In this document: positions 40,124 to 45,493 of the stretch, one piece after another
Layout: each line of letters starts with the position of its first letter
Position numbering within the stretch: position 1 is the first letter of the stretch
Assembly: GCA_016873095.1 (NCBI GenBank)
Contig: VGYC01000038.1
Span: 1-45,493, forward strand
Direction of reading: 5' to 3'
Origin: Planctomycetota bacterium
GTDB lineage: Bacteria; Planctomycetota; Planctomycetia; Gemmatales; Gemmataceae
DNA: 45,493 nt
Translations under genes and position numbers: made by a program
The notes under the pieces: generated by a model
What the model was told of the DNA's origin: nothing
The model's database searches: none
Seen by the model: the letters and a program-made list of their open reading frames with translations, nothing else

Positions 40124-40873
40124 ATGGCCGACCCTTTCTTCAAGCATATTTCTTGCCGCAAGGAACCAGGAATCCTGGTCATCGTCCTCACGGATGCGAA
40201 AATCCAGGGCGACGATCTGGCAGATTCAATCCGACAGAGTCTACTCGCCGCGGTCAGCCATCATGCGGTGAACAAGGTCATCATTGACTTTCACAATGTC
40301 ACTTACCTGCGCAGCGCCGGATTCCGGCCGTTGTTGAGCCTGCACCGGAAGTTGAATGAGACACGTGGCCGCATGGTCTTTTGCAATCTCTCCCCTGAGA
40401 TCCTGGAGGTCTTCACCGTCACGCGACTCATCAGCTCGACGCGGTCGAACTCAGCCCCGTTCGAGCGGGCCGTTGATCTGGCGGACGCTCTCGCCCGCTT
40501 TCGCCACCACACCAGCCGCATCGAACAGGATGTGCTGGTCATCCGCCTCACCGAGTCGCGATTGCACGGAGACGATCTGGCCGACGACCTGAACGAGGAG
40601 ATGCTGGCCACGGTGAGCGGCACTGCCAGCACACGGGTGGTTCTCGATTTCACCGACGTCGAAGCACTATCGACAGCCTGCCTGCGACCGTTGCTGAACC
40701 TGCGCAAGGATCTGCAAAGCAAGGGAGGCAAGCTCGTGCTGTGCAACCTGCGGCCGCTGGTGGCCGAGGTGATGTCCGCGACACGGCTCATCAATTCCGG
40801 CAACGCGGGGCCGGCGCCGCTGGACGCGGCGGCGGATGTCGCCGCGGCCATTGCTGTCGCCAAGTTGCCATAG
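40124..40873 (+). CDS. tandem STAS-domain protein (anti-sigma-factor-antagonist type)
   Basis: This 249-residue protein carries two STAS domains of about 105 residues (roughly 1-110 and 128-235). Each has the strand-helix pattern: GILVIVLTDAKIQGDDLADS then KVIIDFHNVTYLRSAGFRPL, and DVLVIRLTESRLHGDDLADD then RVVLDFTDVEALSTACLRPL. In single-domain relatives (SpoIIAA, RsbV) the serine in the D-x-S-x-x-L position is phosphorylated by a kinase. Ser and Thr-Ala-Cys are seen in the corresponding spots (RSAGF and STACL). No partner kinase or phosphatase gene lies nearby. Confidence 0.82.
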   Translation: MADPFFKHISCRKEPGILVIVLTDAKIQGDDLADSIRQSLLAAVSHHAVNKVIIDFHNVTYLRSAGFRPLLSLHRKLNETRGRMVFCNLSPEILEVFTVTRLISSTRSNSAPFERAVDLADALARFRHHTSRIEQDVLVIRLTESRLHGDDLADDLNEEMLATVSGTASTRVVLDFTDVEALSTACLRPLLNLRKDLQSKGGKLVLCNLRPLVAEVMSATRLINSGNAGPAPLDAAADVAAAIAVAKLP

Positions 40874-40919
40874 TTTGCTCGCCGGCCGCAACGAACCGAC
40901 ACTCAACTGAGAGGTTGCC

Positions 40920-41318
40920 ATGTGGAGCTGTCCCAGGTGCCGCGAAACGGTGGAAGATGAATTCGAGGTCTGCTGGTCGTGCGGCAGCGACCGCGAAGGC
41001 GAGGTGAGCCCCGATTTCGTTCCGGAGAGGGAAGGTATTATCTCCGAGCAGACCTATCAGGCGGTGCAGGCCGCAGCCCCGCAAACGGACCTGATGACGG
41101 TTGGACTGTTCCCGAACGCGTCCGAGGCACACATGGCACGATCGCTGCTGGAAGCCGAGGGAATTCACGGCGTGGTGATGGACGAATTATCGAACGTCAT
41201 CTGGCAAGCCCCGCTGGACGCCGTGCCGCTGCAAGTGGCGGCCAGGGACGCCGATCGTGCCCGCGCCATCCTGGCACAGGTCCACCACACCCCTCCACCC
41301 GAGCCGGAAAGCGAGTGA
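40920..41318 (+). CDS. zinc-ribbon and DUF2007 domain protein
   Basis: This 132-residue protein has an N-terminal zinc ribbon MWSCPRCRETVEDEFEVCWS with CG (C-P-x-C and C-W-x-C-G) and a C-terminal DUF2007 domain (MTVGLFPNASEAHMARSLLE, VVMDELSNVIWQAPLDAVPL, and AARDADRARAIL). DUF2007 is a small domain of unknown function often joined to zinc ribbons. GAGAGG five bases upstream supports ATG 40920. It follows the tandem STAS gene closely. Confidence 0.85.
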   Translation: MWSCPRCRETVEDEFEVCWSCGSDREGEVSPDFVPEREGIISEQTYQAVQAAAPQTDLMTVGLFPNASEAHMARSLLEAEGIHGVVMDELSNVIWQAPLDAVPLQVAARDADRARAILAQVHHTPPPEPESE

Positions 41319-41502
41319 GCAACGCTCACTCATGCCGACCATGACCTCTGGCGCGCCAGGGGGCATGTCATCCTCTCGCTGGTCAAAAAACAATCAGCAC
41401 TGAGCACACGCTGGCGAAGCGTGCAGCAGTCCATTGCGAAATGCCTGCGATTTTCGGGCCGATCGCTTGAGATCGTCACGGCACAATATGTGCTAATGGT
41501 CT

Positions 41503-41581
41503 GCGGCTCTGCCGCAGCCGTGAAATCGGTTGGTGCTTGTCGCTCGACGGCTCGGCAGGAGCCTCGCCGCCTCGCCCTCCC
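41503..41581. repeat. dispersed palindromic repeat, copy 5 (decayed left arm)
   Basis: The right arm (41548-41581: CGGCTCGGCAGGAGCCTCGC and beyond) is well preserved, whereas the left arm (41503-41523) has changed to GCGGCTCTGCCGCAGCCGTG. It ends 18 bases before ATG 41600 of the DUF1559 gene and creates a false N-terminal extension (GSAGASPPRPP) in that frame. Confidence 0.7.
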
Positions 41582-41599
41582 AAGACTCGTAGGAACCCT

Positions 41600-42640
41600 A
41601 TGCAGCTTGCATTTATGTGCCGTCATCGTCGCGGTTTCACCTTGATTGAGCTGCTGGTTGTCATCGCCATCATCGCGGTGCTCATCGCGCTGCTGGTTCC
41701 GGCGGTGCAGAAAGTTCGCGAGGCAGCCGGGCGGACGCACTGTCTCAATAATCTCAAGCAGATCGGGCTGGCCATCCACAATTACGAAGGATCGCTCAAG
41801 GTCTACCCGCCGAGCTTCGAGAATCCACCCGGCGTCGTGCTCTCCGGCAACAACGGCTCCTGGTCAATCCACGGACGCATTCTGCCATTCGTGGAGCAGG
41901 ACAACGCCTACAAGATGATCAACCTCAACATGGCCTGGGACGCCCAACTCGCCAGCGGTGTGCCGACCATGCGCATCCCGATCTACTTTTGCCCGCAAGA
42001 AATGTACGACCAGGTTCGGACAAAGGGCGGAGCTCCGTTTGTGTATCCGCACACCTACGGCTTCAATTTCGGGACCTGGCATGTCTGGAATCCGGCGACG
42101 AACGAGGGGGGCGACGGCTCGTTCTATCCCAATAGCCGGCTGAAACCGGCGGCCAGCTTTCCCGATGGGCTGAGCAACACGCTATGCGCCGCCGAGGTCA
42201 AGGCCTTCACGCCGTATTTTCGCAACACCGCCGACCCCGGCCCCGTTCCACCGAACGACCCCGCTGCCCTCAGCGGCTGGGCCACGGGGGCGCAGTTCAA
42301 GCTGGGGACCACTATCAACGACAACACCGGGCACACCGAATGGCCCGACGGACGAGTGCACCATAGCGGCTTCACGACGACCTTCACGCCGAACACTTTC
42401 GTCAAGTACGTTCCCTCCAATGGCATGACCTATGACGTCGACTACAACTCGCGCCAGGAAGGTCAGAGCGCCACGCAAATCACCTATGCCGCCGTCACCT
42501 CACGGAGCCATCACGGCAGCATCGTCAACATCCTGTTGATGGACGGCTCGGCCCGCGCGGTCACCAGTACGATCAGTCTGACCACCTGGCGCGCCCTGGG
42601 AACGCGCGGCGGCAGCGAAGTCATCGGCAACGATTTTTGA
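41600..42640 (+). CDS. DUF1559 prepilin-like protein
   Basis: This 346-residue protein starts with a short basic leader and RRGFTLIELLVVIAIIAVLI, the type IV prepilin cleavage and methylation site, with the glutamate at +5 and a helix of about 20 residues. The DUF1559 body shows NNLKQIGLAIHNYEGSLKVY, NGSWSIHGRILPFVEQDNAY, FPDGLSNTLCAAEV and SRSHHGSIVNILLMDGSARA. These proteins are planctomycete/verrucomicrobial pseudopilins of the type II secretion-like class and are highly multiplied in these genomes. AGGA precedes ATG 41600 by six bases; upstream codons derive from the repeat. Confidence 0.93.
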   Translation: MQLAFMCRHRRGFTLIELLVVIAIIAVLIALLVPAVQKVREAAGRTHCLNNLKQIGLAIHNYEGSLKVYPPSFENPPGVVLSGNNGSWSIHGRILPFVEQDNAYKMINLNMAWDAQLASGVPTMRIPIYFCPQEMYDQVRTKGGAPFVYPHTYGFNFGTWHVWNPATNEGGDGSFYPNSRLKPAASFPDGLSNTLCAAEVKAFTPYFRNTADPGPVPPNDPAALSGWATGAQFKLGTTINDNTGHTEWPDGRVHHSGFTTTFTPNTFVKYVPSNGMTYDVDYNSRQEGQSATQITYAAVTSRSHHGSIVNILLMDGSARAVTSTISLTTWRALGTRGGSEVIGNDF

Positions 42641-42729
42641 GCCGGCCTTCACCTTCCGGCCATGCCGGTCCAGGGCCAGCGTCGCCGAAATCCCTGCGGC
42701 ACGGCGGCAGACTTGCTACACTAGGCTGA

Positions 42730-44061
42730 ATGCCTGCCGACGCCATGCACGATTGCTCCCTGTCGGATCGCGAGCAGACTCGCAACCTGCTCATCTACGC
42801 GGCCAACTGGTGCCTGATCTACTTCGCTTCACCGGTCGTCTATGTTGGCATTGTCCAGGCCACGCTGCTCAAGCGGCTGGGCTTCAATGATTTGCTTTCC
42901 AACCTGCCGGCGGCCGTGTACCTGTTCACGACGCCATTGCCAGTTGTCATCGTCTGGCTGTTTCCGCAGACGCGGATGCTGAAACCATTGATGGTGACGT
43001 GTTGCTTGACGAACGCCGCCATGTGTCTGGTCGTCGTTGCCGCCCTGCTTTTTGGCGATGCGAACACGATCCTGCTCGCCCTGATCAGCGAAGTGGGCGT
43101 GCTCGGTTGCACCGCGGGCGTGCAGGTGACGTGTTTGTGGGAGGCGATCGGCAAGGGAGTGTCCGAGGCGCGACGCGGCCAGGTGCTGGGGTTGGCATTC
43201 GGGGTCGGCCCGTTCTTCGCCGTGCTGGCGTCGCTGGCGACCAACGTCCTCCTTTCCGGAAGGCTGCCGGGGCTGGACGTTGAGCTGATCGCCGTCGATT
43301 TTCCCTGGAACTTCGCGATTCTCTTTCTGGCCGGCGTGCCGGCGATGGCGCTGGCAGCGCTTCTGTCCAGCCGCTTCGTGGTGCCGCCGGAGTCCGACGA
43401 GCGGCCGCGACACAACACCGGCCTGTCGTTTATCGACTACTTCGGCAGCCGTCTCATCGTGCTGGCAGCGCTGGCCTACATTCTCGTTTATTCCGGCTTT
43501 CAGGTGCTGCAGAACGTGTCGCTGTACACGCAGGTGGCGATCGGCGAGTCGCCGGACCGCTACGCGGGGTTGCAGCTGGCCCTGCGCTTCGGCTTCAAGA
43601 TCGCCGCCGGCTTCTTGCTCGGATGGCTGCTGCTGCGCAGCAATCCCAAGACGCTGCTGATCGTGACGGCGGCGATCGTGCTCGCGGGCGTGGCCTGGGC
43701 GGCCGGCCTGCCGGGACACTGGTACCTGCTCAGTTTCGGCATCCTGGGGGCCGGCGAACTCTTCGGCGTCTACTATCCAAATTACATTCTCGGGTGCTCG
43801 CCGCGCGAGCGCATGCGGCAGTACATGGCGCTGACCAGTCTCATCACCATGCCCGTCGGCTTTGCTCCCTTGCTGTACGGCAGGATCTCCGACAGCCTCG
43901 GCACGGTGGACAAGTCCTTTGGCTTTCAGATGAGCTTCCTGGCATCGGGAGTCATCCTGACCATCACCATCCTGCTGGTGTCGCTGGGCTTGCCGGCGCG
44001 GCCGAGAGTCAAGCCGCTGACGGAAGCTCAGTTTCAGGCGCAGCCCGGGAGCGAGGCGTGA
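42730..44061 (+). CDS. MFS-like transporter
   Basis: This 443-residue integral membrane protein has about twelve hydrophobic segments, for example NLLIYAANWCLIYFASPVVY, LMVTCCLTNAAMCLVVVAAL, ALISEVGVLGCTAGVQVTCL, LVYSGFQVLQNVSLYTQVAI and YLLSFGILGAGELFGVYYPN. The charged loop with PRERMRQYMALTSLITMPVG matches the MFS-type pattern between helices 8 and 9, and GRISDSLGTVDKSFG near the end also fits. The substrate is unknown. ATG 42730 is used; the ATG at 42745 would shorten it by five residues. It stands alone between two unrelated genes. Confidence 0.75.
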   Translation: MPADAMHDCSLSDREQTRNLLIYAANWCLIYFASPVVYVGIVQATLLKRLGFNDLLSNLPAAVYLFTTPLPVVIVWLFPQTRMLKPLMVTCCLTNAAMCLVVVAALLFGDANTILLALISEVGVLGCTAGVQVTCLWEAIGKGVSEARRGQVLGLAFGVGPFFAVLASLATNVLLSGRLPGLDVELIAVDFPWNFAILFLAGVPAMALAALLSSRFVVPPESDERPRHNTGLSFIDYFGSRLIVLAALAYILVYSGFQVLQNVSLYTQVAIGESPDRYAGLQLALRFGFKIAAGFLLGWLLLRSNPKTLLIVTAAIVLAGVAWAAGLPGHWYLLSFGILGAGELFGVYYPNYILGCSPRERMRQYMALTSLITMPVGFAPLLYGRISDSLGTVDKSFGFQMSFLASGVILTITILLVSLGLPARPRVKPLTEAQFQAQPGSEA

Positions 44062-44159
44062 GGCCGTAAATCCCGCGGGCATGCATGGTTCTCTCATGTT
44101 CGGCTGCTAGATTAGCTGCGGCCCTGCCATTTACCCCACGAATCTCAGGGAGAATGACG

Positions 44160-45431
44160 ATGACAAGAGCATGTCAATGGGCACTGGGTTTGACACTGGC
44201 GTTGCTGATGGCCACAGCCGCGCCGGGACAGGAGAAGAAGCGGCGCGGCGGCCGCGGCGCGGGCGGTTTCGGCGGCGGGCAAATCATGTTGCTCGGCCAG
44301 AAGTCCGTTCAGGAAGAGCTGAAGCTCTCCGAACAGCAACTCGAGAAACTGACGGAACTATCGAAGAAGAACCGTGAAGGATTCAAGGACCTCTCGTCGG
44401 AGGAGCGCCGCAAGAAGCTGACCGAAACGAATGCGGCGAACACCAAGGCGCTGGCGGCAATCTTGAAATCGGAACAGAGCAAGCGGCTCAAGGAAATCAG
44501 CCTGCAAACGCGCGGCGGCAGCGCCCTGGCCGATCCGGAAGTCGCGTCGGCCTTGAAGCTGAGCGACGAGCAGAAGGAGAAAATCAAGACGATACGCGAG
44601 GAGTCTCGCGGCAAGGGGCGCGGCGGCTTCTCGCCGGAAGCTCGCAAGGCCGCTCTGGAAAAACTCATGGGCGTGCTGACGGATGAGCAAAAAGCCACCT
44701 GGAAGACCATGACCGGCGAGCCCTTCAAGGGCGAGATCCAGCCTTTCGGCCAGGGCAAGGGCCGCAAGAAGGGGGCCACGCCGCGCAAGAAGAATGTGCT
44801 GGAAGACGTGAATTTCTTCGCGCAGGACGGCGAAAAAGACAAGAAGCCGGCGGCGACCAAGGACAAGGATAAGGGCAAGGGCCCGAAGGGCTTTGGCAAG
44901 GGCAAGGGGCCGAAGGGCTTCGGCAAGGGGCCATGGGCCGGGAAGGACAAAGGCAAAGGTCCAAAGGGGTTCGGCAAGGGGAAGGCGCCGTGGGCCGGGA
45001 AGGGCATGGCCAAGGGCAAGGGGCACAAGGGCTTCGGCAAATACGCCGGCCGTGGCGGCTGGGCGGGCGGCCATGGCAAGGGTTCCCGGCGCTCCGCCTG
45101 GTCGCGGCACAAGGGCGGCCGGCACATGGCCTTCGGGCCGCGGCATCATCGCGGGCATCGCTCGGCGATGAGCCGGCACGGCCATCATCGCCACGGCTGG
45201 GCCGGACGGTCGGGACGCGGCATGGGGCCGCGTTTCGGGAAGCATGGGCCACGCCATGGCTCGGCCGGACGTCATCACGGCAAGCGCCGGCCATCGGCGC
45301 GCGGCTGGAGCGGACGCGGTCCGGGGGCCTCGTGGAGACGCGGACCATCATCCAGCTCGCGTGAAATCCGCGCCGATCTGGAGCGAATCGAAAGGGCGCT
45401 AGCCGACCTGCAACGCCGGCTCCGCCGTTAA
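44160..45431 (+). CDS. exported Spy/CpxP-like protein with long Lys/Gly/His-rich tail
   Basis: This 423-residue protein has a signal peptide (MTRACQWALGLTLALLMATA). Residues about 25-190 are helical and charged, with SVQEELKLSEQQLEKLTELS, LKLSDEQKEKIKTIREESRG and VLTDEQKATWKTMTGEP, a pattern seen in CpxP/Spy-like periplasmic proteins with LTxxQ repeats. From about 215 the sequence is low complexity: KGKGPKGFGKG units repeated five times, then Arg/His/Gly-rich stretches to 395, and a final helix REIRADLERIERALADLQRR. AGGGAGA precedes ATG 44160 by six bases (ATG 44154 is nearby). Its role is unknown; the basic tail would suit binding to an acidic surface or nucleic acid. Confidence 0.65.
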   Translation: MTRACQWALGLTLALLMATAAPGQEKKRRGGRGAGGFGGGQIMLLGQKSVQEELKLSEQQLEKLTELSKKNREGFKDLSSEERRKKLTETNAANTKALAAILKSEQSKRLKEISLQTRGGSALADPEVASALKLSDEQKEKIKTIREESRGKGRGGFSPEARKAALEKLMGVLTDEQKATWKTMTGEPFKGEIQPFGQGKGRKKGATPRKKNVLEDVNFFAQDGEKDKKPAATKDKDKGKGPKGFGKGKGPKGFGKGPWAGKDKGKGPKGFGKGKAPWAGKGMAKGKGHKGFGKYAGRGGWAGGHGKGSRRSAWSRHKGGRHMAFGPRHHRGHRSAMSRHGHHRHGWAGRSGRGMGPRFGKHGPRHGSAGRHHGKRRPSARGWSGRGPGASWRRGPSSSSREIRADLERIERALADLQRRLRR

Positions 45432-45493
45432 GGCGTTCAAAAATGAAAGGGCGAGGTAAGCCGGCAAACGGAAAAACTCATTTCATCACAGAG

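Noticed and set aside
1-45493. CRISPR arrays, tRNA or rRNA genes
   Set aside because: No evenly spaced short direct repeats, cloverleaf-like stretches or rRNA-like sequence were noticed; the repeats present are palindromes that stand alone.

Overview
The window looks like a chromosomal segment of a GC-rich planctomycete, most likely Gemmataceae or a close relative. The evidence is the gene content: a DUF1559 prepilin-like protein, a DUF1501 Tat protein, the VWA-type TadG family, a three-gene ExbB/TolQ-type operon of planctomycete style, and a dispersed palindromic repeat of the kind seen in Gemmata-like genomes. No rRNA, tRNA or CRISPR array was seen.

Layout. 1-3967: the C-terminal end of an IS66-type transposase runs into a damaged Tad pilus cluster (two TadE-like genes and a TadG/VWA-like locus with two frame breaks). 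3976-13841: a small membrane protein, a GIY-YIG protein, a secreted alpha-toroid protein, DUF5131, a double beta-propeller sugar dehydrogenase-like protein, a membrane adenylate cyclase, an acyl-CoA carboxylase beta chain and a RoxA-like dihaem cytochrome. 13828-18201: two small coupled genes, then a forward run of esterase, acyl-CoA dehydrogenase and sarcosine-oxidase-beta-like flavoprotein. 18294-24638: queE, rpsB, tsf, a thioredoxin-like protein, a methyltransferase, a 35-residue membrane peptide, a cysteine desulfurase and a class I amidotransferase-like hydrolase. 24639-33853: a Tudor-like protein, an AhpD-like gene with an in-frame TGA, the reverse-strand ExbB/TolQ operon, pyrE, an amidohydrolase and a second gene with an in-frame TGA. 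33996-45493: DUF1501, thiol peroxidase, sarcosine-oxidase alpha and gamma, tandem STAS, DUF2007, DUF1559, an MFS transporter and a Lys/Gly-rich exported protein.

The most notable result is two probable selenoprotein genes that ordinary gene calling splits at TGA. In the AhpD-like protein (25590-26165), TGA sits exactly where the second redox cysteine of the AhpD active site belongs (Glu, +12 Cys, +3 Sec, +4 His). In the thioredoxin-like exported protein (32588-33853), TGA directly follows a GPC motif. Both are followed at the right distance by a hairpin with a G in the first two loop positions, as expected of bacterial SECIS elements.

Other systems: a heterotetrameric-type sarcosine oxidase split between 17 kb (beta) and 36-40 kb (alpha, gamma) with no delta gene visible, and with a peroxide-removing thiol peroxidase directly upstream of alpha. 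At least five copies of a 70-90 bp palindrome sit in gaps between genes and create false ORFs there.
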